A stretch of DNA of 64,000 nucleotides, taken from NCBI RefSeq assembly GCF_002078875.1, contig NC_034410.1, forward strand, positions 97,424,384 to 97,488,383. Direction: 5' to 3'. This document shows, piece by piece, positions 1 through 13,070 of this stretch. Positions within the stretch are counted from its first letter, which is position 1, and every line of letters begins with the position of its first letter. Under the pieces are notes generated by a model. The model did not search any database. It was given only the letters and a program-made list of their open reading frames with translations, and was not told the origin of the DNA. The position numbers were made by a program, and so were the translations under genes. This DNA comes from Numida meleagris. Lineage: Eukaryota > Chordata > Aves > Galliformes > Numididae.

Positions 1-155
1 TAACTACTGATTTACCACAGCTAAACTAAACAGTGCATTTTAATAAAAGATATACCAAAGATATAATTCACAAATTCATTATCAGACAAAAATCTAACAC
101 AGTATTTGCTTGATGGGAATAATTTCTACTATTAGGAAAGAAAAACCTTTTTACC

Positions 156-161
156 TTTATT
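156..161 (-). terminator. Candidate RAB12 poly(A) signal AATAAA
   Basis: Minus-strand AATAAA (plus-strand tttatt) about 860 nt after the RAB12 stop, followed on the minus strand by a T-rich stretch (ggtttttctttcc). A second AATAAA lies at 315-320. Choice of site cannot be settled from sequence alone. Confidence 0.3.
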
Positions 162-882
162 TCCCCTCCCCCCAACCCTACAGATGTCCAGACAAATACA
201 CATATATATTCCTTGACACAGGAAAATCATTATTTTTTTTTTAATAAGAATTTGTCTAGGACAGCAGCATTGCTTTTTATACCTTCTTATAGAGTTTGAA
301 TATATCTCAATTCTTTTATTGAAACTTATTGATTCTCGCAATTAGGTTTATGCTTACGCAGAAAATTATATACGCAATTTCAGCGCAATCTTAAATTTGC
401 ACCAGATGTGATGTCTTAGTACACAAAGGATGGGTTCAGCATTAAACAAAATAAATAAGGCTGCCAAAAATTAAACTTAGCTTTTCAACAAATCCAGTCA
501 GCAGAGGATGCTACAGCCAAAAATGTTTTCACTACATTAAAATGAAACATAATGCTGATTATGGAAGCTTTGTACATAAAGTCCTCTGTTTTTCTTTTAA
601 AAAAATTGTCTTTAAAATAGTCAGCAAAGCACCATATACTTATCTTCATACCAGAAGAGCTTCTGCTTGCCTGTTTATAATAACAAGAACTATTACAACA
701 TTTATGTCAAGAATAGGTATAGATTTAACTTCTTTTTCTTTCCTCAACTGAAAGTGTGGTAAATCTCAACCAACTGTACAGTATTTATAACACTGGGGCA
801 ATGAATGAAACATCATTGTGAGGGTCAAGGGTAATAATTAAATGTTATATAGTTGAATCCTACACAGGATTGCATATTTGCA

Positions 883-890
883 TATTTACA
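883..890 (-). promoter_or_regulatory. Pumilio-type element in RAB12 3'UTR
   Basis: Minus strand reads TGTAAATA, an exact match to the UGUANAUA consensus, about 130 nt after the stop. An 8-mer match may arise by chance in AT-rich sequence. Confidence 0.3.
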
Positions 891-1019
891 AGTTAGTGTG
901 TAGCTCTGACTCGAATAACAAAGTGCAACAAGAAACTGCCAAATGATTGTAGTGCAGAGTAGTACAGATACTTTCTTTATCCTCCCACTCCTATTTTTCA
1001 CTCTGTATGGCGTAACAAG

Positions 1020-1133
1020 TCAACAGCAACGGACATGTGGCCTTGGAGGAGGCAGTTCTGGTGGGATTTCTGGCTCTGGTTGCAGGGACAGGATACTGTT
1101 GGACAACTCATTTCTTATAACATCCAGTGGCAT
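1020..1133 (-). CDS. RAB12: RAB12 coding exon 6 (C-terminus, stop)
   Basis: Encodes residues 214-250 and TGA. It begins [16 protein letters not shown], then has the acidic, proline-rich hypervariable tail ([15 protein letters not shown]), and ends HVRCC. The terminal Cys-Cys is the double geranylgeranylation site of Rab proteins. The acceptor is a pyrimidine-rich tract ending CTTTAAG|ATG. Human RAB12 has Ile-Leu where this has Val-Ile (MPLDILRNE, from memory), a conservative change. Confidence 0.96.
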   Translation of the reverse strand: MPLDVIRNELSNSILSLQPEPEIPPELPPPRPHVRCC

Positions 1134-1611
1134 CTTAAAGAAAAGAAAACATCACCTGTAAACGATCATCTGCACAGAACTCAGCACAATGAGATAGTTA
1201 CAAGAGGTCACTGTCAGCCAAAGCCTCCACCTAAGGATTGTCAGATCTTACTAATTAGTGATCTACATTCAAGCAAGTTGTGCTAATCATTTATTTTTCA
1301 GTGAAGTCAAGAGACTCTGTCAAAATAAACTCACTTCCAAAAATGACTAGAGTACAAAAGAAATGCCTGCAAACGAAAGCAGGCAAGTGTATAGTCAGCT
1401 GCCTATATGAAGTTATAAGAAATAGGAACCACAGCAAATAGAAGCAGATGTCAGGCAGTAGAGACTGCAAACTACATCATGCTCCCCACATATTAACTTC
1501 ACCTGACAGCGTGCGCTTACCCTCTATGCCTTCCCGACAAAAACAATCAGAGATTCAGTATTTAAACACGGACCACTTATGTGGGCAGAAACTACCACCT
1601 CAATATTTTAC

Positions 1612-1716
1612 CTTTTTCAGAATGTCATCAACAAGCTTTAGAAATATTTCATCCACATTAAAATTGTCCTTGGCACTTGCTTCACAGAACCGCATCCCAG
1701 TTATTTGCTGTGCAAA
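1612..1716 (-). CDS. RAB12: RAB12 coding exon 5 (EASAK motif)
   Basis: A 105-nt, phase-0 exon encoding 35 residues (179-213), from [16 protein letters not shown] to VDDILKK. It contains the G5 motif (EASAK, 190-194) and the last helix of the G-domain. The acceptor is CTGTCAG|TTTGC and the donor AAAAAG|GTAAAAT. It is found only by translating the minus strand between splice sites. Confidence 0.96.
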
Positions 1717-2565
1717 CTGACAGAAGAAAAAGTAAAATAACTACAAAAACAACAAACATACATTCCTCATTAAACCTTTAATAAGCTTCCCTGAAATCTG
1801 TGACTGATCTCTTATGCAAGTAATTACTCTGAATCTCTAAGGTACAGCAAATATTACCAGATATAGCTAATTTTCACTTAGATATGGTTTAACAGAAAAG
1901 TGTGCCGCACTTCTCTAGACCTAAGTTTGAGAACTTAATATCCTCAGTTGGCAAGGATTACTCAGATTGCCAAGGAGTAAGAATTTTTCAGAAGAAAAAT
2001 GTTTGTATATGTCCATATAACTAGTGTCCTGATCAAGATAGTGCTGTAAGTCTCATGGCAAAACATTCTCCCTTCAGTTTTCTTACTACTTTTGCAATGA
2101 AGAACAAGAAGAAAAACCAACAACTATGGAAGCAAAGCTGAATTAAGTAATCAAGCAGGACTCTTGCCAGGGTAGTACTGAAAGACCAATATCTGGAAGA
2201 AGGATCACAAAGATGCGCTGAAAAGACGTATCTCTTTTTATGACTCAAGTCTTTACTATATCCCTTTTGACAGTTTACACGCCAAAAAGAGGTATTCACT
2301 ACACTACTGTGTACTGGGGCCAATAATCAGACTAGCAGTTTATTCCTCTTTTAAAGCAAAGGCATACTACTCCAGTAAGAAAGCACGTAATGCACGCTGT
2401 ATAAAAAGAAGTAAATAGAATATGAATTTTGACAAAACATCACCATTCGCAGTACGCTCCTCAGGCCTAACAGTCTGACTAAGAATAGCCATGGACTCTC
2501 AACAGCAATGTCACAGCAGTTTTGCTTTCAGCTGTAACTTAGAATTTACTTATACCTGTTCTTAC

Positions 2566-2655
2566 CTTTTCTCCCTGCTGTCGAGTAATCTCTCGATCAA
2601 CTTCACAGTCCAGTTTATTTCCAACTAATAGAAGCTCTGCATCTTCTGAAGCGTA
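2566..2655 (-). CDS. RAB12: RAB12 coding exon 4 (NKLD motif)
   Basis: A 90-nt, phase-0 exon encoding 30 residues (149-178). It starts [18 protein letters not shown] and ends ITRQQGEK. It carries the guanine-specificity motif NKLD at 161-164. The acceptor is CTTGCAG|TAC and the donor AAAAG|GTAAGAA. There is no Met start and the exon is short, so an ORF scan would miss it. Confidence 0.96.
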
Positions 2656-3165
2656 CTGCAAGTAAAATATTTTAATAAACTAAAGCAAAAAATGTAAGGC
2701 TTCACACAAATACTAAAAACAAAAAGGGCAATTCCTTTACTAAGGAAACATCTATACAGTTTAATATGTTAACGTTCTTTCAAAACATTATTTTAAGAAT
2801 TTTCAATTTCAATTTTGAAATATCATTTGAAAAACATTATTAAAGAACCAGTTGTTCCAGTTTATCTTGGAGTGAACAAAATGACTTATTTCTAGAGACC
2901 AAAATTTGTTCTTTCCCCAGTGCATAATGTTACAGATTTCCACTGGCACTTCTAGCTACTTTAGTCAAAGGAAGCAGGAATGGACAATCATTTTGCAACG
3001 GAACACGTCAATGTTAAATTCCTGCTAAAAGAATCCAGTGCAAACCAGCAGTCATTAGTTTAATAATCCTATAACTATGCTGTTAGAAGTATATATTACT
3101 GAGTCCTTTTGAGAAAGAACTACTTCTCCAAAAAAAAAAAAAACAAAAAACTTAAGAGAGCCTAC

Positions 3166-3304
3166 CTTATCAATCATTTTCATCCATTTTGGTAAATCAT
3201 CAAATGTTTCCTTCTTGGTGATATCATACACCAAAATAATTCCCTTGGCACTTCTGTAATAAGCTGAGGTAATGCTGTTGAATCTCTCCTGACCTGCTGT
3301 GTCC
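3166..3304 (-). CDS. RAB12: RAB12 coding exon 3 (switch II)
   Basis: Encodes residues 103-148 after one base that completes Trp102. It begins with switch [10 protein letters not shown], continues through [13 protein letters not shown] and the beta-4 segment [13 protein letters not shown], and ends in [11 protein letters not shown]. Ser112 is the position matching the LRRK2 phosphosite. The acceptor is TTCTTAG|GGAC and the donor ATAAG|GTAGG. Apparent coding beyond the donor toward 3055 is read-through into intron 3. Confidence 0.96.
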
Positions 3305-6300
3305 CTAAGAAGCAGCAGCAAACATTGGCACAAACGATTCATGGATTTGCAAAGTACACAATAACTTCGTTTCTATTTTCATAAAGACACCCTTCCACAC
3401 TCATTAGATACCCCACACAGAAAATTGAATATGTGTGTGTATTTCAGGAAAAAAAAAATGGAGCAGTACTTTCAATTACAAAAAGTTTTCACATCAGAAC
3501 TACTTATCCCCTCTAATTTCACCAAGAAAGGCCACCAAACAGGTCTACATGTGTCTGAAAATGAAGCTGTCCAGTGAAAATGTACCAGATCAAGCTGGCT
3601 TTGTGGTGTTTGGTTGTTTCTTTTTTAAATAGCCCTGACAAAAATGAAAAAGAAATGGATACATGCTTAGCAAACTAAAACAGCTGGACATCCAACAATA
3701 AAATGTGCACTGCATTGATTACTATGATTTGAACTTTCAGAGCCTTTTTGGATCAACCACAGTAATTCAGCCATGGTTTTATGACTAATGCAGAGGATAG
3801 TGGCAGAATTCACTTCTAAAGAAGTGACTTCTAAAATAAGTAAACAACCCCCTTTATAGAACAGCTTTTGTAAGTAGATTATTGCCTTTCACGCTTACAT
3901 CCACTAACCTGAGGTGGTCAAATACCATTTCTGTCCTCACTTTCAGTGTTGCAGGCATTTCTATCACAGCGCATTCACACTGGAGATCATTTTCAAGCAA
4001 TGTCAACAATTTGCCTGTACTAACTATAGTTGATACTCCAAAGTAGAAAAGACAAAATTGTTTTTTACTAAACCCTGTCATGGAAGATTTTTGGCAGTTA
4101 CACTAACAGAACAGCTGGTGTATACCTTAAGTCTTAAAATGTGACTGGTACCAAAAGCAAATAGTAAGTTATATAGTGCTTTGAAGAGATCAAAAGATAG
4201 GTCAAAAGATGGAACAAAATTCAGAGTGCATGGGAGAAAATGCGTTCACGTGCACAGGGACCCAAAAGCTCAAAAGGAACTCTATTCAACAGTCACATTT
4301 TAGACAAAAGGATAAGAATGAATTTGGGAATGAGATTAACAATGGAGAACTGAAACACTTGTTACCAAAAAGAAAAAAAAAATGTTATGTTCACAAAATG
4401 CCACATTGATTTTCCTGAAGAATTCTTTTAAGGTTTATGCACAACAAGTAGTAGAATAAACTACAACAAACCTATCATGCTCTTCACAAAATCTTTAAGG
4501 ATCTCAACTAAGCAGGCTTAAAAGCGAAGTACTTAACTTTCTCCTGAAATTGCCACAAGTGTACTTGATAGCAACAAATTTTTGGCAGGTGATTTCACAA
4601 AGTAAGCACTGTCTACTAGAAAAAGATGTGAAATCTCTGCTTCACAGCCTGTGGAAAAATATTGACTAACGCTTTGCTACAAGCCAGTAGCATCACGATA
4701 TGGAACTTGGGGTAGGGAGGCAGGAAAGAACAAATTCCTACTGCATACATTTTTATTCATATCCCATTCTCTACTCAAAACTTAAGAACTGAATTCGCAC
4801 AAACCTTTGGGACCCTACAGAAGGTGAACACAGGTAGACTGTTTCAATGAGATCAAGTTCTAGAAATATTTCAGACAGTTTTAGGGGTTAATTGGTTGCT
4901 TTCGTATCACGAATGAAGTGTTTTTTATCAAAGCAATACAAGTTCTGGCAGCTGAAGTCACATACGTAAATATTACTTAAAAGAAACAATTCTATTTTCT
5001 CTTTCCTTTTTTTTTGTGATGGTCAAGTTTGTTTTTGACAGATCCTTTGGAAATTCATTCCATGAAAAATTTATAAATTCTAGTATGAACCGTTGATTTT
5101 CCACATATGGATAGCATTGCTTCAGTACTTACAAACAGGCTTCTCAGAATTATAACCGTGTAGAGCAGCCTCTGCCATCTGTTGCTAATCCAGCCTACTG
5201 ACCAAGTGTATTAGGGATGGGATCCCTTTAGCTCTATCACTGCATAGACACAACCAGATGGTAGGGCATTCCCCGTATGGAAGAATGCATCAATTCAAGT
5301 TGTGGTCAGACTAACAAAAAACATTGCCTTTTTTGCTGGCCAGTCTTCCCTCTCTTCTTTGTACCCTTATCAGAGCAAAGAAATAGAGGAGCCATTTCAG
5401 AACTAACTGTGCCTACATGTCAATGTTAAGGGCTTTTAGCAATTCCATCACAAAGGGGCTCCTTCTGAAGTACCAGATCACTCAGTTCATACGTTAGGAA
5501 AATACACAGGAGAAATAAACACTAACATTCAACTACTCTTTCTGAAGAGACCAACCAACACGAGGTACACTTACATGTAAGTACTGGAGTCAACATTAAA
5601 CTCAGCTACTACAGTTATCTCCGGCCCCACATTCCCCCTAGCCTGCTGAGTGCTTTATCTCCCAGTCTACCTGGCATTATCAACCTCTCCTCACAACAAC
5701 CTCAAGTTCTTAAAATATTCATAATACTGCCAGAATCTGTCCCCTCCGGTCCTGCACTCCTCTTTGTGTAGATCATTTGTGTGTAGTCTGCCTTGCTGGC
5801 TAAACGAGACACATCGCGTGCTGTGGTTGGTTCGAAAACCCCACTATACATTCAACGAACAGATGGCCACCAATTGTCACCTGCCAGTCACACTAATCAC
5901 ACTGAATTATGGCTGACTTTCTCTGTCTTGCTCTGATAATCACGATGTCCACACACCTTGTGTAACCAATGCATCCACTGCTGCAGCGAATTTAAATGAA
6001 ACCAGACAACGGGTTTCTGATTGTAAGCACGATCTGATAATACTTGTTTCCTCCAAAAACTGGAAGAAAATAACATTGTATTATCCTTCAGTAGCAAGGA
6101 AAAAATTGGAACATTATCTCTAAAATAAGCAATAATCAGCAGTGAGCAGTAAATTCAGAGCGCAACCCCAAACTAGCTAAATAAGCTGCCACTGAGTATC
6201 AAGTTGATCTTACACAGGGAAACTTATCTTGTACCAGGAGCTATGGCCTATTTTTATAAAAATGTGTGGCAAATTCTTCCAGCATTGAGGAAAAAAAAAT

Positions 6301-9300
6301 AACAAGCCCTAAAGCAGAGCTAATGTTAAAAGCATATCCGTCATAAAATGTCTTCCTTTCATGTGCTGTACTGAAGAAATTAAGTTTGTTACACTATCGT
6401 CAACGTATTACTCTCCCACAGTGGGGACACTTGAATAAAGATAGCTGTTGCAAGGACCAATGGAAAGCTGCGAGACGAGCATTATTTAACTGCACTAACA
6501 GCATGCAACTTCGTGGATTTCATGAACAATGCTAATGCTGCTAGTTCCTTATTTCTCTTGCAAGAATCAACATAAAAGTACAAGGCAGTCCAATTTCATT
6601 CAAACTCCAGAAGTCCAAACAATAAGTTACTACAGCTTCATCGATGGTTTGCCATCAGTGAGAAAATACAACAGATGTCTCCTTTTTTAAATACTAAAAT
6701 AAGTTTCCTTTTACCGATTTTTCCAAGAACTTGTTTTAATGGAAAAAGCACTGCAATTTCCAAATGCTAACTACAAATATTCAGCATATGACTCCTTCAC
6801 CAACTACAGTCTACAATTAAAAAAAAAAATCCTGCTTGACTCTTTTTCTGCTTCGTTAACAGAATCTAGACACCACTCCAAAAAATACAGACAAACATTA
6901 TGCCAAACAAAAGCAAATTAAAAAACACCACCACCACGACACAAAGCCTTTTTTCAAGTGTTGACTTGCTGTATTCTCAGACTGCAAAAAAAATAGATAG
7001 ACTCAAAACTGTCCTTGGCTCTGAAGTTAAATTCATTTTTTATGAGTGGTAGAGTGAAGTGGTAATAGGGAGGGGATGTATTTTTAAACAGAAATAAAAA
7101 ATTTAACAATAATTTAACATTTGCACTTGCTTTACTTGGAGTCATTTAAAAAACGTTTTTAAGTGATTTTAGGGTTAATTCTACTTGTTAAGCTGAGCTT
7201 TCTTTCCCATTAAAACAAAACAAAAACCAGAAATTATTTGCAATTTTTTTATTGCGTGAAATAATTTTTTGTCAGAGGTACTAACCTGTAAGAACTACAT
7301 TCTGTTACATTTCAGGACAGATGATTCTTCACTCACATTACTCCGAGCCTCAGAAAATTTACTGCAGTACTGCCCATAAAAACTCTGAGCTGGCAGCATT
7401 GCAACTTTTAATGACAAACAACTTTCTGAAGCAAACCCCAGATTTCTTGCCAGGCGTCAATGGCCTTCATGGGCACGAAGCCCACAGCTGCTCTGGCAGC
7501 CCAGCAGGACACTGAGCACAGCAGCAGGGCACCGCTGCCACCAGCAGCTGGGTGCCTTCAGACTGGAAGCCTGACCTGGATGCTTTTTGCCTTAGCTAAA
7601 TGCTCAGATTACTCAGGTGACGGGGCACAGTCAGATCCCGCTGTCCTGAGCGACTCCTGTGCACCTACACTCTGAAGCAGGAAGGTGGGTTTCCTATCAT
7701 TTGGTCTGGCTCTGAAGAAGCACTAATGCAGAGATGCTCAGATTCACTCTGATGATCAGGCAGACTGCTCAGTTACTTCACCCATTGCCTAACTGCAACA
7801 GACACTACTTCTGACAAAACATATGAGCCAGTTTCAGCCAAGAACTGCAACTCAGAAGCTGACCTATTGTATCTACTACTTCTGCCAGCCCAAGGGTCAC
7901 TGCTACTGCACTGGGAGGAGCAGAGAAAATGAACGCTACCGAGCATCCTCAGTGCTGCTCTACTGTTTCATCTTCCAAGGAGCAGGAGGTTGTTTCCTGA
8001 TTGAAAGTCAGGGAAATAGGTTGAAGGTAGCAGTGCTACTACAAGGTAGCAGGGGCTGGATAGGAACAAATAAGCTAGAGATAAGAACAGAAGCCTCTTT
8101 GATCCTCAAGTGTACAATATTCCACTGTAAAAGCAATATGGAGAAAGTCTGATCTGTATGCCACTCTACTAACAGCAACCAGGTGGCAGCTACTTTCAAA
8201 AGGAAACATCATTGATCAATACATTCAGTGTAGTTCGCTGCTGTTTTTTTTTCTTTTCATAAATAGAATTGGCAGAGGTCTGTGGAAAACACTGCTGGCA
8301 GAGCAGTCACAGAAGAGAGAAGTCAAGTGACCACTGAAAATCCAATCTGGTATTGAAAAAAACAAAACCAAACAACCATTCTTGTTTGATTTCTGAAGTA
8401 GAATTATCACATGACTGAAAAAATAAACATGTTTGGATGCTTCAGAATGCAACCTTCACTTTCAGGAATCAAACACACACATTTTAGAAATGATTTGTTC
8501 ATTTAATTGTTCATTTGTTCAAAATACAGGTTTTTGTGGTAATTACCGTGATCTTTATAAGTAAAGACCACCAGGAAGTATGAGGCAACCTTGTCTCTAC
8601 GCAGGTAGGAAAGGAGACTGAGTTGGGATCAACCACATGACTTAGGCGGACATTTTAAAACTTTAAGTGCTTGACTTTGTAAATTGCTTTCCTGTTTTCA
8701 TCTAACAACTGAAGGTACAAAAAGAACAAATAGGCCCAACAACACACTTCAAAATAAATTAGCGAAAGTGGTGGTTATTTAATTGCTTTTCAAAAATTTT
8801 ACAAGCATGCCATGGCAATTTTAAGTGTAATCTGTAAGAACAGCATTTTAACAGCAACTGTTGGAGAGAAAGTGACACTTGGGAGCTGGAAATTGTACTC
8901 ATGGATTTTAAAATATTTTCTCTATACAATGTGTTTTGTTCACCATTTTAGCAGGTCTTTGCACAGGACTACTGGTCACTTTTTAGCAACCTATCCATTT
9001 TTAGTTTTGAAAGTTTCCTGTAGCCTACTAGCATATTCTCAATATGTGGAAAATAATGGTTTAAACATCTCTTTTCCAGCAAAACATCTCTTATTAAGTA
9101 TTTATTCAACATGAAAAAAAAAATTGATTGGCAAGCTCAGCATATTTCATAGCAAAATTTTAAGTTAGGCATATGGTAGCATCTCCTTATCAAAAACTTC
9201 TGTTACCTCCGTCAGCTTCAGCAGACCCTGGCTAGCAACTGCTGGCTCAACTGCCAGCCTTGTGGACATAGGTTTCCAAGCAGGGACACGTGATGGATGA

Positions 9301-10426
9301 AGACATGCCAGTAACATTCAAGTGTTAGGTGACTGATGATACCAAAGATGATGCAGCAGTTAACTCAGAGGGAAGCAAGACAGACACATGGTGTGACAAA
9401 CAGAGTTGATGGTGACCTGCCAAGAGGAGTTAGTAAGCTGAATTCACTGCATCCATGTAGTTAAGAATGAGAAACCACCAGAATATCCCAAAAGTGTATC
9501 AGAGAGTATTCAGAGCTTTTTTCCCCCTCTAAAGATTGTTAGCAGCTGTATCAGCTTAACTACAATGCCAATTATGCATCAAGTACTGTTAATCAACCAA
9601 AGCTAAGCTTCTACATAGTAGTATGTAAGATTAATGTATATTAACATAGCTGGTTTATTCTCTCTTAACAATGCTTATGTATTAGATGACTCTGCAAAAC
9701 AAAGGAGTACTTAAGCTCAGTAAGTCCTAAACAATTTAAATTCTATCATTAGCATGGGGAATTGTTATGAGGACACATGTATCCTACTCTAGAACAGAAA
9801 AGCTTAGCTCAGACATCAAGCTTTCTGCAGTAGGACACCATTTTTAGTTAACGTATACTGTCTTAGTTGTATGAGATCATTTTATGTCTCAGTGCTGCTG
9901 TAGGGGGTATAATTTGCTTAGTCTTGAATGCTCTTCACTTTGAAGTTATCAAATGCAGTGACGAGGAAACAGCACAAGTTTTAGAAAAATAGTTTCGCAA
10001 ATATTTTATGGTTGCCTTATAATTGCTTTTGTAGCAAGTCAGTTTAGAACAGTCCAGAAAATAATTAAAAAAAAAAAATCCAACTGTGTCTATTTAACAC
10101 GGTCACTTTCTTTTGTTTGTTGAACTCCTATTTCTTGTGTAGATGATTTCACACTTCTATAAAAAAGTCCTTGAGATCTCTGTGACGCATTAATATTTCA
10201 GTAGTTATACTCATGCCCTATTTCTAACCCTCTTCCTCCTCCTTCATCCTCCCAAAAATCTAAGAGCTATTTGGTTTTGCTTATGTCAGGTGGGAATGGA
10301 GGAGAGAAACAAAAGGCTAAGAGCTAAACCAGCTTATAACAGTTAATAGAATTAGACAAGCATACTGATCCATGCTATAACATAAAAATTAAAACATACT
10401 GCTGGTTGCACATTTGTTTTACTTAC
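3305..10426 (-). other. RAB12: RAB12 intron 2
   Basis: About 7.1 kb of AT-rich intron between exons 2 and 3. I see no coding signal and no well-preserved repeat. A weak CR1-like stretch lies near 9310-9420. The GC-richer patch at 7440-7680 has only short spurious ORFs. The smaller introns (1134-1611, 1717-2565, 2656-3165) likewise contain nothing recognisable beyond short A- or T-runs. Confidence 0.85.
9310..9420 (+). repeat. Possible highly diverged CR1 LINE fragment
   Basis: The words around 'tgatgataccaaagatgatgc' and 'agttaactcagaggga' resemble the CR1 ORF2 segment that follows the RT active site. Divergence is high and the call is weak. Confidence 0.25.
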
Positions 10427-10487
10427 CAGATTTGTAATCTAATTTTCTTTCCTCTTAGCTCTACTGTTTTGATTTTAAAATCAACAC
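10427..10487 (-). CDS. RAB12: RAB12 coding exon 2
   Basis: A 61-nt exon completing Gly82 and encoding [19 protein letters not shown] plus two bases of Trp102. This covers the end of switch I and beta-2/beta-3. The acceptor is TTATAG|GTGTTGA and the donor CTG|GTAAGT, a perfect consensus. The Trp codon is split TG|G with exon 3. The intron upstream is about 12.2 kb and the one downstream about 7.1 kb. Confidence 0.96.
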
Positions 10488-12839
10488 CTATAAATAAAAT
10501 ACAGTAAACAGAAAAGTAGAAATAAGAAGCAAAAGTAATGAGGGTGTAAATTATTACTATTATTTTTGGATACACTTTTTTTTTTAAATCAGCTTTTAAC
10601 AGGTTTGTAGTAGGCAAGATCATCACACGGATTTGACTACAACTAAATAGTCCATGAGCCTTCCAATTTGGCAGCATCACAACATAAACTTTCCACTTTG
10701 TGCAACAGTTCCAGCAGCAGGTGAACCCAATACAACTGCAAAACAATAGGCATGGCTGGTTGTTTCTCCCTTATTCACATTGACTGTCAAGGACAAGCAT
10801 GCTCTACTTTCAAGTAGAGCTTGAAAGCTGCCTCGGAGGCACGAAGCAAACCCCATCCCTCCACACCAGCCTATGAAGTGGAACAATACACATCTATACC
10901 CAAGCCAGATGCTTAGTCTGCTACAGTGGAAGTGCTGGAATTAAGGTTGGTTTACGCAGTTTGTCAGCACCGTCATTCTTCATTTTTACAAATGTTTATG
11001 AGTAAACTGCTTAAATTTTGAACAACTTTTAAAATTCCTTTTATACCAGTACGTTACTTTCAACCATCGTCTCAAAATACCAACCAGATTTTGAACACAA
11101 GCTAAAGAGCAAAGATAGAACCACGAAGACCTTGTTACACAGAAAGACTTTAAGTCCATAAAGATAATGCCAGCAATCAACACAAAGACATAGTATGGTC
11201 AAACAATACCTAGACACAAAAGAAAACCACCTCAAACACAAAAATATTTCAGGGCACAAGCATCCTAGAATATCACAGTACTCATAAATTGTACACTACA
11301 TGAGCAGGTTAACATTTGTATAAATACTTTTGCTTTACTTCTTCCTTCTGAACACCACCTCTTCTGACAGCACCAAATCAAAAAGCACGGAAATAAAAAG
11401 ACAAGAGAACATCATTCAGACTGGTACGCTTACACCCACACAGAAGTGCAGAAGCATGCTGTGTTGGAAATACTTTTGCCATTTCACATGCAAGTGTATA
11501 CCAAGGATAGGCACGGAAGCGAAGACAAAGAGAAGATATGCATTTCCTCTCATAGAAACTTAATATTTTCCTAATGTCTGTCCTTAGTAAAAGCCAAGTG
11601 CCCTTGCTGATACTGTTAGAATCGATACCAGACTGTAATTTCTATAGAAGGAACTGAATTTGGCCCTTACATCACCTTTACAAAAGTCTCAGGGAAACAG
11701 AATTACATATCACACTGGCAAACTAGTCTAAATATGTGGAAGGATCATTGATCTTCATTCCGCTCAACAAAAATGCCTTCAAACCAACAGCTCACAGTTG
11801 TGCGCTGCATAGTGATAAAAGCGTTGGTTATCACCACAACAGTTCTCCTTCCCCAGGTCCCATTCACACCTCAGTAGGGTTCTTGGGCAATACAGCAATC
11901 AAAGTAATACACCGATTTGTTGCAGTCTACAATTTTAATAGCAATTTAAAAGTACTCAAATGCAAATTGAGAAAAAGTATAAGAATTACTGAAGTTTCAG
12001 AACCTTTATTAATCTTAGTTTTAAGAAATATTTTTAGCACTTTTGAAAAACCAGTATCTCTGTTGTTAGCGTGAAAGTCAAAGAAAGTGAAATGGACACG
12101 CTATTGCTCTACTATCCAAAATGTGGGAAATAATAATTCTTGTCATTACTAGTTTTTTATTAATGTTCTAACAGTTGCTTTAAAACACCAACTATATATA
12201 CTGCTAAATGCCTTTTCTCCAATAATTGCATTTAAAGTATAAAATACACTTGTCTTAATGGCCACAACTTGCCTACTACGCAATAGCAACTTTACTTGCA
12301 AAGGAGATCATCAATATTAACATAAATAGTTTCAAATCTCTGCCTTCCTCAAGCTTCAGTATAAAAGTGCCCCATCACCTCAAGTTCCCAATCCTACTAT
12401 CGTATGAATACAACTTACTGTAGGATTTATTATTCATCTGAGAACTCTGGTTAAAAAAAATAAGAAAGTCTACCTTTTCCCTCTCACTGAAATATTAATA
12501 AAGAATCTGTGGTGCTGGCACAGGTGGCATAGTTGGCTTTGGTTAACAACCGCGCTTGCAGAGGAGCTTGACCTGAGTACAAAGTCAGAGAGAATGCAGC
12601 TTCTGCTAAAGAAGTCATCATGCTGTCACACAAGGAAAAGGCTCTATCAGCTCTAACCCAAAACTGTGTATTAAAAAAATAATGAACTACAGAGAAAATC
12701 CAATTGCGGTAATACAGGAAATTTTCAGCTCGGGACTTCTTGGGAACATGAGGCACACCATATGCTAATGAAATCAAGCAGAAAAATCCCTACAGATTAA
12801 AAGGATTGTTTCAAAATAAATACTATGTCCCTATCATTC

Positions 12840-13070
12840 TTGGAATCACAGAATCATTAAGGTTGGAAAAGACCACTAAGGTCATTTAGCCCAACCGTCA
12901 GCCCATCCCCACCATGCCCACTGACCATGGCCCTCAGTGCCACATCCACATATTTCTTCAACACCTCCACGGACAGTGACTCCACCACCTCCCTGGGCAG
13001 CCCGTTTCAGTGCCTCACCGCTCCTTCTGAAAGGAATTTTTTCCCTAATATCCAACCTTCTTATTCCAAA
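12840..13070 (-). repeat. CR1 LINE 3' fragment
   Basis: Starts at the left with the reverse complement of a CR1 3' tail (aatcacagaatcattaaggt). It runs through typical antisense CR1 words: 'ttggaaaagaccactaaggt', 'gactccaccacctccctggg', 'ttccctaatatccaacctt'. It is a 5'-truncated minus-strand copy in RAB12 intron 1, so it lies in the same orientation as the gene. Confidence 0.92.

Larger units (their letters stand above)
1..1019 (-). other. RAB12: RAB12 3'UTR (probably runs to or beyond the window edge)
   Basis: AT-rich DNA directly downstream of the RAB12 stop with no credible ORF. Minus-strand AATAAA hexamers lie at 315-320 and 156-161. The second is followed by T/GT-rich sequence and is the better poly(A) candidate, but neither is proven and the UTR may continue outside the window. 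A minus-strand TGTAAATA (883-890) matches the Pumilio-binding consensus. Confidence 0.6.
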
